Shown: piece after piece, positions 8,908 to 16,082 of the stretch
How positions within the stretch are numbered: the stretch's first letter is position 1
Layout of the letters: every line of letters starts with the position of its first letter
Assembly: GCF_002911695.1 (NCBI RefSeq)
Contig: NZ_PQBS01000037.1
Location: 312,146-376,145 of the forward strand
DNA: 64,000 nt
Reading direction: 5' to 3'
DNA from: Gracilimonas amylolytica
GTDB lineage: Bacteria; Bacteroidota; Rhodothermia; Balneolales; Balneolaceae
Position numbers and translations under genes: made by a program
The notes under the pieces: model-generated
The model's input: only the letters and a program-made list of their open reading frames with translations
Told to the model about the DNA's origin: nothing
Database searches by the model: none

Positions 8908-9939
8908 ATGGCAGAAAAACAGATCGCGTTCTTTGAGAAATATTTAACGGTGTGGGTACTTTTATGTATTGGGATCGGAATTGGTGTGGGATATCTGGCC
9001 GGTGATTCCATTCAGGTGATCAGTGACTGGGAGATCTACAAAGTGAACATTCCCGTTGCGATCCTGATCTGGCTTATGATCTATCCCATGATGCTGCAGG
9101 TAGATTTTGCCTCGCTCAAAGAGATCGGGAAGTCACCCAAAGGCGTGGTTTGGACGGTGATCATCAACTGGGCGATCAAGCCATTTACCATGGCCTTTTT
9201 TGCCTGGATCTTTTTTGATCAGATCTATTCGGCATGGGTAAGTCCCGAACTGGCGGATCAGTACATAGCCGGAGCCATATTATTGGGTGCTGCCCCCTGT
9301 ACCGCCATGGTGTTTGTTTGGTCTTATTTGTCGGATGGAGATCCGAACTACACGCTGGTTCAGGTGTCTGTGAACGATCTTCTTATTCTCATTTTGTTCA
9401 TTCCCATAGTGGGACTTCTGCTTGGCATCACTGACATCACCATCCCGTGGAATACACTGGCAGCCTCCATTGTGGTTTTTGTAGTGATCCCACTGGTGGC
9501 CGGATATCTGACACATAAAGTAGCCATCGCGAGGAAAGGGCAGGAGTGGTACACGTCAAAGTTCCTTCCAAAATTTAAACCCGTTTCTATTTCAGCCCTA
9601 TTGATCACCCTGATATTGCTCTTTGCCTATCAGGGAGAACGTATTGTGGCTCAACCCCTGGATATTCTGCTGATCGCCATTCCGCTGACCATTCAGACCT
9701 ACTTCATTTTTGCACTGGCATGGTATGGTGGCAAACGAATCGGTTTACCTTATCAGGTCTGCGCGCCCGGTTCCATGATCGGAGCCAGTAATTTCTTTGA
9801 ACTGGCGGTTGCCGTGGCGATCGCCCTTTTTGGACTTCAATCCGGAGCGGCTTTAGTAACTGTGGTTGGCGTTCTCATCGAAGTGCCGGTCATGCTATCC
9901 CTGGTACGCTTTGCAAACAAGAAAAGAACGGCCTACTAA
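8908..9939 (+). CDS. acr3: Arsenite efflux permease, ACR3 family
   Basis: This 343-residue, about ten-helix inner-membrane transporter belongs to the BASS/ACR3 superfamily. The helix with GAAPCTAMVFVWSYL contains the conserved Cys essential in ACR3 arsenite carriers, and the last helices carry GASNFFELAVAVAIALFG, another ACR3 signature. It exports arsenite using the proton motive force and completes the cluster of reductase, methylase and exporter. It starts with an ATG preceded by an AT-rich leader without a clear Shine-Dalgarno sequence. Confidence 0.94.
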   Translation: MAEKQIAFFEKYLTVWVLLCIGIGIGVGYLAGDSIQVISDWEIYKVNIPVAILIWLMIYPMMLQVDFASLKEIGKSPKGVVWTVIINWAIKPFTMAFFAWIFFDQIYSAWVSPELADQYIAGAILLGAAPCTAMVFVWSYLSDGDPNYTLVQVSVNDLLILILFIPIVGLLLGITDITIPWNTLAASIVVFVVIPLVAGYLTHKVAIARKGQEWYTSKFLPKFKPVSISALLITLILLFAYQGERIVAQPLDILLIAIPLTIQTYFIFALAWYGGKRIGLPYQVCAPGSMIGASNFFELAVAVAIALFGLQSGAALVTVVGVLIEVPVMLSLVRFANKKRTAY

Positions 9940-10054
9940 TAACCACCTGTACACTGATCACTGTTTACTGTTCACTGTAAAAAACTTTCCACTTGCAGAA
10001 CTGTTTTTAATTTTTCAATGTTGAAGCATCTGAAAACTTAAAAATAGTCTGATT

Positions 10055-10486
10055 TTGATATTTGTAACACGAAGAGCACACTTTAATGCCGCACACCGAC
10101 TCCATAATCCTGATAAGAGTAAGGAGTGGAATCAAAATACCTTCGGTAAATGTAACTATCCAAACTGGCATGGCCACAATTATGTGATAGAAGTAACGGT
10201 AGCCGGTGAACCGGATCCTGAAACGGGATACGTTATCGACCTGGGTAATTTAAAGTCCATCATCAAGGAGAAGATCCTCGACCCCTGTGACCACCGTAAC
10301 CTGAATATGGATGTACCATTTCTGAAGGGGATCATCCCAACCTCAGAAAATTTGGTACGTGTTTTCTTTGATCAGCTCCAGGCTGACGTAGAAGCAGCCT
10401 GCACCAACGGGGGAAAGCTTTACAAGGTCAAATTATACGAGACCGAACGAAACGTGGCCGAATATTGTCCTTATCTGGGAATCTAA
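10055..10486 (+). CDS. 6-pyruvoyl-tetrahydropterin synthase / 6-carboxytetrahydropterin synthase (QueD-like)
   Basis: This 143-residue T-fold enzyme has the zinc ligands HFNAAH (residues 9 and 14) and HGH in NWHGHNY, the catalytic Cys in FGKCNYPNW and the conserved EN pair in TSENLV. The frame closes at 10031 upstream and no ATG fits the conserved N-terminus, so a TTG start at 10055 is inferred. It lies 43 bases before folE2. The two enzymes act in sequence on GTP-derived dihydroneopterin triphosphate, leading to tetrahydropterins or the queuosine precursor. PTPS versus QueD specificity is not decided by the motifs seen. Confidence 0.9.
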   Translation: MIFVTRRAHFNAAHRLHNPDKSKEWNQNTFGKCNYPNWHGHNYVIEVTVAGEPDPETGYVIDLGNLKSIIKEKILDPCDHRNLNMDVPFLKGIIPTSENLVRVFFDQLQADVEAACTNGGKLYKVKLYETERNVAEYCPYLGI

Positions 10487-10529
10487 CAGACTATTCATTA
10501 TACAATTAGCAGTAAGTAAGAGAAGAACT

Positions 10530-11429
10530 ATGATTTCAAATGACGTACAACGCATATATGATCCGACCTTTACGGTGACTCCTGAGTACAAAGAATCTTT
10601 ACCGGATCTACAGAATGGTCCGGCCTCACTCATCGAGGGAGCAAATGTACCGATACAGCAGGTTGGGATCTCGAACTTCAAGCTGCCCCTGAAGTTCAGA
10701 AGGAGAGAAGGGGAGCCAGTAACGCTTGAGGCTTCCGTAGATGGCTATGTGAGCCTTGAAATGGATAAGAAAGGGATCAACATGAGTCGCATCATGCGGA
10801 CCTTCTACAAGTTTCAGGATAAGGTCTTTCACCTCGATCGACTGGAAGAGGTTCTGAAAGCCTACAAGGAAGACCTTGATAGTCAGGAATCATTTCTTCG
10901 GATCACATTCAATTACCCGCTATTGATGGACAGCCTGCGTTCAGATATGAAAGGCTATCAGTATTATAATGTACAGTTGGAAGGAAGACTGGATAACTAC
11001 GGGCAGTTTCAGAAATACATGCACCTCGATTTTGAGTACAGCAGTGCCTGCCCATGCAGCTATGAGCTGGCAGAACATGCGCGTGAGACAAGAGGAGTCG
11101 CCAGTATTCCACACAGTCAGCGGAGTGTGGCTAATATCACCGTGGCGCTCAAGGATGAATTCTTTGTGGAGGACCTGGTTCAGATCTGCCGCAATGCCCT
11201 GAAGACCGAGACGCAAGTGATGGTAAAACGTGAGGATGAACAGGCTTTTGCGGAAATGAATGGAGCGTATCAGAAATTTGTGGAAGATGCCGCCCGGTTG
11301 CTCTATGATGAATTAGACAGCTATAACAGTATCCGTGATTTTGTGGTACGTTGCGTGCATATGGAAAGCCTGCACAGCCATGATGCGGTAAGCCGTATCT
11401 GCAAGGGACTGCCAAACGGATTACGCTAA
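10530..11429 (+). CDS. folE2: GTP cyclohydrolase FolE2 (type IB)
   Basis: The 299-residue protein has the FolE2 hallmarks SSACPCSYELAEHARET (metal-binding Cys and catalytic region) and IPHSQRSVANI. GCYH-IB converts GTP to 7,8-dihydroneopterin triphosphate for folate, pterin or queuosine synthesis, and tolerates zinc limitation by using other divalent metals. The downstream terminator at 11481-11509 ends the two-gene unit with the PTPS/QueD-like gene. No folE was seen in the window. Confidence 0.94.
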   Translation: MISNDVQRIYDPTFTVTPEYKESLPDLQNGPASLIEGANVPIQQVGISNFKLPLKFRRREGEPVTLEASVDGYVSLEMDKKGINMSRIMRTFYKFQDKVFHLDRLEEVLKAYKEDLDSQESFLRITFNYPLLMDSLRSDMKGYQYYNVQLEGRLDNYGQFQKYMHLDFEYSSACPCSYELAEHARETRGVASIPHSQRSVANITVALKDEFFVEDLVQICRNALKTETQVMVKREDEQAFAEMNGAYQKFVEDAARLLYDELDSYNSIRDFVVRCVHMESLHSHDAVSRICKGLPNGLR

Positions 11430-11480
11430 AAAGAATTTGGGTTGCCTATAACCCAAAACATACGAGACCTCATTAAAGAA

Positions 11481-11509
11481 TGGCCGGACTGAACACCGGC
11501 CATTTTTTT
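11481..11509 (+). terminator. Terminator after folE2
   Basis: TGGCCGG pairs with CCGGCCA across an 8-base loop and is followed by seven T. Confidence 0.9.
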
Positions 11510-11514
11510 ATCAA

Positions 11515-11712
11515 AGATCTTTTCTCTTCACTATAAGGAATCGCAGTTCGGTCTATCGGTCCATCGGTCAATCGTAGTTCTATTCATCATGATAATGGTC
11601 TGCGAATCACCGAATAACCGATCTGCGAGTGACGAATAGGTTGAAGATGGCAAAGGAATAGAACACGGATGAAGCGGATCGTGCGGATGGTCGCTGTTTT
11701 TATATGCTAAAG
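11515..11712. repeat. About 200-bp dispersed repeat, copy 1
   Basis: Begins AGATCTTTTCTCTTCACTAT and ends TATATGCTAAAG. It is nearly identical to the copy at 12801-12998 and partly to 11914-12067. It contains the phrase GGTCTATCGGTCCATCGGTC. ORFs inside it are incidental. It occupies the first part of the gene-free stretch 11510-12175. Confidence 0.9.
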
Positions 11713-11723
11713 TATATCCCTCG

Positions 11724-11745
11724 TTCCGGCGACTCTGCCCCGGAA
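11724..11745 (-). repeat. Dispersed hairpin element, reverse copy
   Basis: TTCCGG and CCGGAA enclose CGACTCTGCC; the reverse complement resembles the AGCAGAGCA loops at 11885, 12772 and 32771. An adjoining GGAGGC-TCC-GCCTCC hairpin lies just downstream (about 11752-11767). Confidence 0.7.
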
Positions 11746-11884
11746 TGCCTGCAGGAGGCTCCGCCTCCAACTATAATAAATTAGGGCTACGTAGGGCATT
11801 TATTTCCCGAACCACCACTCTTTACGTTCCGGTTGAGTCATTTACAAGACTACTTGCAGGGTGAGGCGGAGCCTCCATGGGGCA

Positions 11885-11905
11885 TCACGGAGCAGAGCAC
11901 CGTGA
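11885..11905 (+). repeat. Dispersed hairpin element
   Basis: TCACGG and CCGTGA enclose AGCAGAGCA. Compared with the copy at 32771 both stem strands have changed together. A GAGGC-GGA-GCCTC hairpin lies just upstream (about 11863-11876). Confidence 0.75.
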
Positions 11906-11913
11906 CGAGGACA

Positions 11914-12067
11914 AGATCTTTTCTCTTCACTATAAGGAATCGCAGTTCGGTCTATCGGTCCATCGGTCTATCGAAAATCTCTTCATCATGATCTGGGATG
12001 GACAAACAGGTTGATAAAAGCATGGGAATAGAACACGGATGAGGCGGATCGTGCAGATGATCACTGA
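11914..12067. repeat. Dispersed repeat, copy 2 (shorter, diverged)
   Basis: Identical to copy 1 over the first 60 or so bases, then diverged and shortened in the middle. It resumes at GGAATAGAACACGGATGA and ends near GATCACTGATA. Beyond it, up to 12175, no gene was seen. Confidence 0.85.
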
Positions 12068-12175
12068 TAGTAATGAAATAGGTATTGAATCCGAATTTTG
12101 TTTACCTCGAATTACTATTTCCCCTCGTGCCGGTGGCTCTGTTCCGTGACGATGACAACTTTCTTCTTAGCCGCC

Positions 12176-12622
12176 TCATTTATCGGACATCCATTCAAAG
12201 TCTGAAGTTCTCGGGAACCTGTCCATAACCTCACCTACCTTCGGAACCACACCCAGTTTTCGGGTCTCCAGATTTAGCCAGGCGCCATCAACAACCAACT
12301 GAGCCGCTTTGATACCTTCTTCGCCTTCTTTAAGGATCTCATGCAGAAAACTCCAGCGGGAGCCATCGCGTCGCATGGATCTCAATGCACAGGTTACTGT
12401 GATGGTTTCAAGTAAATGTATTTCCCTTAGAAAATTGGTCTCTTCCCGAAACAGTATGGGGCCGAAACCCAAGCGACTGATCTCGGTCAGGGAAAGGTCG
12501 AAATCGGAGAACAATCCGACCCGAGTTTGGGCGGCATAGTCGTTGTACACGGAATGACGCATATGACGATTGGGATCCATATCTGCCCACGTTACCTCAA
12601 AGGATTTGCTGTATGTTTGCAT
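12176..12622 (-). CDS. Acyl-CoA thioesterase, 4-hydroxybenzoyl-CoA thioesterase (hotdog) family
   Basis: The 148-residue product has the 4HBT-type catalytic segment WADMDPNRHMRHSVYNDY and a single hotdog fold typical of FadM/YbgC-like thioesterases, which hydrolyse acyl-CoA thioesters in the cytoplasm. The frame could extend to 12694, but the homologous part begins at MQTYSKSFEV, so ATG 12622 is chosen. It sits just beyond the outer edge of the attC array, in the same orientation as the cassette genes, but no attC follows it. It may be the array's last cassette with a lost site, or a resident neighbour. Confidence 0.85.
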   Translation of the reverse strand: MQTYSKSFEVTWADMDPNRHMRHSVYNDYAAQTRVGLFSDFDLSLTEISRLGFGPILFREETNFLREIHLLETITVTCALRSMRRDGSRWSFLHEILKEGEEGIKAAQLVVDGAWLNLETRKLGVVPKVGEVMDRFPRTSDFEWMSDK

Positions 12623-12771
12623 AATAGAGGTATATGTAAGTTGGGGATAAAATGTAATTTCAAAATATAAAAAGAATAGGACGCATACATACACCTAACG
12701 GTCTGGTGTCTAAGCGGCGAGGAATATCCGCTTAAAGTGATGGATATAGGACGTTTACTGGTTTACCCGCG

Positions 12772-12792
12772 TTCCGGAGCAGAGCACCGTGA
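12772..12792 (+). repeat. Dispersed hairpin element with mismatched stem
   Basis: TTCCGG-AGCAGAGCA-CCGTGA: same loop as the copy at 11885, but the two arms no longer pair fully, as if one arm had changed alone. It directly precedes repeat copy 3. Confidence 0.65.
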
Positions 12793-12800
12793 CGAGGAGA

Positions 12801-12998
12801 AGATCTTTTCTCTTCACTATAAGGAATCGCAGTTCGGTCTATCGGTCCATCGGTCAATCGTAGTTCTATTCATCATGATAATGATCTGCGAATCACCGAA
12901 TAACCGACCTGTGATGGACGAACAGGTTGAAGATGGCAAAGGAATAGAACGCGGATGAAGCAGATCGTGCGAATGGTCGCTGTTTTTATATGCTAAAG
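12801..12998. repeat. About 200-bp dispersed repeat, copy 3, inside attC-1
   Basis: Close to copy 1 over its whole length, from AGATCTTTTC to TATATGCTAAAG. The homology with copy 2 also includes the upstream AGCAGAGCACCGTGACGAGG, so the mobile unit may include the hairpin. Confidence 0.9.
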
Positions 12999-13074
12999 GT
13001 TTTGAACCGGGATTTTCAGGATTATTCAGGATCAAAAAACGATTTCGGCGGCTCTGCCCCGTGATGAGGAGAAG

Positions 13075-13716
13075 CTACGTCCGCGTTCCAGTTGATGCAC
13101 TTGCTTTGTGTACAGTTTGAATAGCGATTGTTCTTTGATCGTAGTAGTAAACAAGAATAAACCAAACTGCACAAGCAACCGCACCAATCTTTTGAACTGC
13201 AGGAAGAATCTCATAGATGAAATCCCCATAATATAATGTTGCATTTATTAGTGGTATTGAAATACACGCCAGGCCCAATACCAACAGCTGATTATTTTTT
13301 TGCAGATATAAATTATGCAACATGCTGACAACCGTAACTATAAAGAACACAAGTGCAATACTAACCATCAGATTATGCATAGGAGTAACAATTAAAAAAG
13401 CATATACCGCAAACCCAATTCCAGCAATTTGAATTATTTTTTGATGGACTTTTGAAGTTGAATTTTTTGAAATTCTGCGAAATATAAATGTCAGGCTTAA
13501 GCAATAAACAAACATGGCAGTGATGGCAAAATATCTCGCCGGATTAGTATCCCCATTCAATGCATTGGGTTGAAATAATGCTGAAATGGTGTTGTTAGCC
13601 CAATCGTATCCAACAGTATTTGAGGAGGCCATTGTACCACCTGGATATAAGTTTGCTGCTATCAAAAACAAGAATAGTGAAAAGAGGGCACCTACTAATG
13701 GCCAGTGTTTTTTCAT
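13075..13716 (-). CDS. Cassette gene: multi-pass membrane protein of unknown function
   Basis: The product (213 residues from the chosen ATG) has about six hydrophobic segments and no recognised motif; the overall arrangement (ISALFQPNALNGDTNPARYF, then regularly spaced helices) is reminiscent of DUF998-like proteins, but this is weak. The frame opens 13 residues earlier (13755); MKKHWPLVGALFS looks like the natural start. The last codons (ASASTGTRT) are encoded by the adjoining attC half, a common sign that a cassette site supplies the 3' end of the reading frame. Confidence 0.75.
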   Translation of the reverse strand: MKKHWPLVGALFSLFLFLIAANLYPGGTMASSNTVGYDWANNTISALFQPNALNGDTNPARYFAITAMFVYCLSLTFIFRRISKNSTSKVHQKIIQIAGIGFAVYAFLIVTPMHNLMVSIALVFFIVTVVSMLHNLYLQKNNQLLVLGLACISIPLINATLYYGDFIYEILPAVQKIGAVACAVWFILVYYYDQRTIAIQTVHKASASTGTRT

Positions 13717-13743
13717 AGATGTAAGATTAGGAATAATTTTATC

Positions 13744-13848
13744 ACACAACGGCACAGTGATTATGAATTATTTGAAGTAGCGAAATTAATTCCTGGTAAA
13801 CAAGTTTCCAACGCACCCGTCCGCTTCCGCTTTAACGCCTTGTTAGCT
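13744..13848 (-). other. attC-2
   Basis: Left core CACAACGG and right core TTGTTAGCT, with CGTCCGC and GGCGTT-type inner blocks (105 bp). It is a different lineage from the 120-bp sites. It follows the lipoprotein gene 13855-14202 by 6 bases. Confidence 0.75.
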
Positions 13849-13854
13849 TTGCAG

Positions 13855-14202
13855 CTAAAGCTTGAATTTTAGTGAATTTCCTGAACTTCGTTTTTCTATT
13901 CCCCACATAATAAATGCTTCAGCTGATGATTCTTGATAACCCATTATCTTACTATATGGAATAGAGACTTTTGAATTTCCTTCAATAGTAGGCCATTCAG
14001 CATTAGGATCTAAATCAACCAGTGTTGATGTTTGATATTCAAGTAGGATGTAATGGATAATCTCATCCGAATTGTTCGCAAGAATTACGGCCGATTCTTT
14101 TGTTGTAATGCTGAGGTTTTCATCATCAAGTGAATCCACGCTACTATTGCAGGAAAGGAAGATGAACGAAGCAATAACGGAGATATAAAGTAATTTTTTC
14201 AT
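13855..14202 (-). CDS. Cassette gene: small lipoprotein of unknown function
   Basis: The product is 115 residues with a lysine-rich start, a hydrophobic stretch and a lipobox (IFLSC, Cys at residue 18), so it should be a lipid-anchored envelope protein. The mature part is acidic at first (SVDSLDDENLS) and has no motif I recognise. It fills one cassette between attC-2 and attC-3. Envelope lipoproteins of unknown role are frequent in cassette arrays. Confidence 0.8.
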   Translation of the reverse strand: MKKLLYISVIASFIFLSCNSSVDSLDDENLSITTKESAVILANNSDEIIHYILLEYQTSTLVDLDPNAEWPTIEGNSKVSIPYSKIMGYQESSAEAFIMWGIEKRSSGNSLKFKL

Positions 14203-14237
14203 ATAAACACCTTCTGTATTTGTTTAGTAATTAGTAC

Positions 14238-14358
14238 AGCTAACGGTGTGGCGTTTAACGGGTGCGGAGATTATGAGTTAATTAACGGCTAAAATCTCAA
14301 AACAAGCAATATTGGAGACCAAAGGCACGTCCGCGTACCAGTTGATGCGCTTATGCCT
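14238..14358 (-). other. attC-3
   Basis: AGCTAACGG start, GGTGCGGA and TCCGCG inner blocks, and a TGATGCGC segment before the right end. The right core is degenerate (CTTATGCC). The middle (GAGATTATGAGTTAATTAACG) is shared with attC-7, -9, -10 and -11. The higA stop codon lies inside it. Confidence 0.8.
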
Positions 14359-14650
14359 GAACAGCCTTAAGTGGAGCAATTTCTTTGCTTGGTCGATGTG
14401 AGGATAAATCATGCATAGCCTGTAGATTTAACCAAAATTCAGGAGAGGTATTTAACGCTTTCGATAGCAGCCAAGCAGTATCAGAGGAAATTCCTCTTTT
14501 ACCCCTTACGATTTCATTAATTCGTTGAATGGGAATATCCAGATGGTCAGCTAATTCCTTCTGCGTTAATTTCATCGGTTCAAGGTATTCTTTCAGTAAA
14601 ATCGTCCCGGGATGTGTAGTTATTCTGTTTTGTGGAATCATGGGTTTCAC
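14351..14650 (-). CDS. higA: Cassette gene: HigA-family antitoxin (HTH-XRE)
   Basis: This 99-residue protein belongs to the HigA/VapI family: NRITTHPGTILLKEYLEPM, an XRE helix-turn-helix (LTQKELADHLDIPIQRINEI) and the SSDTAWLLSKALNTSPEFWL block. It binds and neutralises HigB and represses the operon. It starts 6 bases after the higB stop, giving the toxin-first order typical of higBA. Its TAA stop is in the degenerate core end of attC-3. Toxin-antitoxin pairs are well-known stabilisers of chromosomal integron arrays. Confidence 0.92.
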   Translation of the reverse strand: MKPMIPQNRITTHPGTILLKEYLEPMKLTQKELADHLDIPIQRINEIVRGKRGISSDTAWLLSKALNTSPEFWLNLQAMHDLSSHRPSKEIAPLKAVQA

Positions 14651-14656
14651 CTTTTT

Positions 14657-14947
14657 CTAATGATAATCAACAATGGCTACATCACATGCACTGGAATCTT
14701 GCCAACGAAAAATAATTCTCCATTGGGCATTAATTCGAATACTGTGATATCCTTTATAATCTCCACGCAGTGCTTCTAATCGGTTACCTGGAGGTGACCG
14801 TAAATCATCCAAAGAAGTGGCCGCATTCAGTATATCTAATTTGTAAATAGCTGAATCAAGGATTTGAGTAGGTAACTTTCGAACTTTATTGCTCGATTTT
14901 CCATGAAACAGATCTGACGTTGCTTTGTCTCCGAATGATTTGATCAT
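14657..14947 (-). CDS. higB: Cassette gene: HigB-family toxin (RelE superfamily)
   Basis: The 96 residues match the HigB/RelE-like plasmid maintenance family: MIKSFGDKATSDLFHG at the start, LDDLRSPPGNRLEALRGD in the middle, and SIRINAQWRIIFRW...VAIVDYH at the end. HigB toxins are ribosome-dependent mRNA endonucleases. It is the first gene of the cassette. The promoter must lie in the short stretch 14948-14999 or in the cassette junction, as toxin-antitoxin cassettes usually carry their own promoter. Confidence 0.92.
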   Translation of the reverse strand: MIKSFGDKATSDLFHGKSSNKVRKLPTQILDSAIYKLDILNAATSLDDLRSPPGNRLEALRGDYKGYHSIRINAQWRIIFRWQDSSACDVAIVDYH

Positions 14948-14999
14948 TCTTTAATTTAATGGATTAACGGTATCCATGCAACGAAATTGTTTTGTGAAG

Positions 15000-15090
15000 G
15001 CATAACGGCCTGGCAAATAAGCGGCACGGCTAAATACTTGAATGTAAGCAACTAAACGCAAACGCGTCCGCTTGATTTGCCTTGTTATAC
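15000..15090 (-). other. attC-4
   Basis: A 91-bp site: left core GCATAACGGC, right core TTGTTATAC. Inner pairs are CTGGCAAATAAGCGG with CCGCTTGATTTGCC. It belongs to a shorter lineage than the 120-bp sites. Confidence 0.85.
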
Positions 15091-15102
15091 CCACAGCTTG
15101 TT

Positions 15103-15876
15103 TTATTGTGAAGCCCACATTCTTTCTTGTTCTAAGACTGCCTCAGCATGTTTTTTATCTCCACTCTGACCTTTCTGCCGATTATCCAATGATTCAAGAA
15201 GTGCAGCCCGTCCATACAGTGTTACGGTATCATCGTTATAAATTTTTGTCTCTCCTCGTGGTGCTCCGATATATTCACCATTGCTTCGCTTTATTCCCAA
15301 TACCAATATGCCTTCATCATGTAATTGTAAATCATTTAAGGTTTTGTCAGCCAGCCAATCTTGTTGTTCCACCTTTATTTCTGAAACCCGATAATTGTCT
15401 GAAAGATGAAGGAGACTATAATAGTCTCTGACGTCTAAGGTTGTATAACGATTAAGGGCAAGGTTAATGAGATACGATAGTTTGCGGTCAATCCATTTAC
15501 TTTGCACTAAAAGTAATAGCAGAATAAGCCCCAACCCCAAGACTAAAATTTCAACGGAAACATATCCTATTCGTTCAAGAGATATAAAACTAAGAATGAG
15601 AGATGAGATCGTAGAAATAACACCAGCGCTTCCAAGAAAAATTAATATCATCAAAATGTTACGGCGGACCGGATGGTTAACCACGTTCTCTGATTCGGTT
15701 GTAGTGAACCCCGTTCCTGTAAAGGCTGAGCGAGCCTGAAATCGAGCAGCATCTTTTGAGAGTCCTGTATGAATTAATGCCATGGCAGCTATACGGGTAA
15801 CGAGTATAGAAAGAGAAATAACAACCAGAAGTGAAATAATAGCAATCATAGCTATACCCATTAAATTAGTTTTCAA
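15103..15876 (-). CDS. Cassette gene: membrane protein with TrkA C-terminal (RCK_C) domain
   Basis: The 257-residue product has three hydrophobic helices (about residues 5-30, 72-95 and 98-120), with a FTGTGFTTTESE segment between the first two, then a RCK_C/TrkA_C domain at about 150-225 (LNDLQLHDEGILVLGIKRSNG). Such proteins resemble regulators or truncated relatives of potassium channels and transporters. The gene ends 12 bases before attC-4. It is divergent from the histidine kinase gene at 16083, with about 200 bases between them, and both lie between the same two attC sites. Confidence 0.8.
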   Translation of the reverse strand: MKTNLMGIAMIAIISLLVVISLSILVTRIAAMALIHTGLSKDAARFQARSAFTGTGFTTTESENVVNHPVRRNILMILIFLGSAGVISTISSLILSFISLERIGYVSVEILVLGLGLILLLLLVQSKWIDRKLSYLINLALNRYTTLDVRDYYSLLHLSDNYRVSEIKVEQQDWLADKTLNDLQLHDEGILVLGIKRSNGEYIGAPRGETKIYNDDTVTLYGRAALLESLDNRQKGQSGDKKHAEAVLEQERMWASQ

Positions 15877-16082
15877 ATAGTAATATAGAGAATATTGAAA
15901 GAATTGAAAGAATAGAATGAATTGGGAGACTTATGGGAATTGGCACAATTATTATTGAAACTTTACATAATATAATTATGGGGGCGTGAGGGCTGATTCT
16001 ATTCTAATTTTCAACCTTTAAAATAGTTCCTCCCTCTTCCCCTAAAATGTTAACCCATACAGGTCAATTTAGAATAAAAATA

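Larger units (their letters stand above)
12693..13106 (-). other. attC-1, split or expanded site
   Basis: The left half, CCTAACGGTCTGGTGTCTAA at 12694-12713, has a canonical core (GTTAGGT on the minus strand). The right half, GTCCGCGTTCCAGTTGATGC at 13079-13098, matches the other sites but its core is degenerate (TTGCTTTG instead of TTGTTAG). About 350 bases, including the dispersed repeat at 12801-12998 and two hairpin elements, lie between the halves where other sites have 40-70. Confidence 0.6.

Noticed and set aside
9950-9985. Tandem-like ACTG(T/A)TCACTG tract after acr3
   Set aside because: Short, imperfect and without further copies in the window; no function suggested.
11531-11770. 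79-residue minus-strand ORF within the dispersed repeat (similar one at 12817-13035)
   Set aside because: Both follow the repeat itself, are shared only because the DNA repeats, and look unlike proteins; treated as noncoding.
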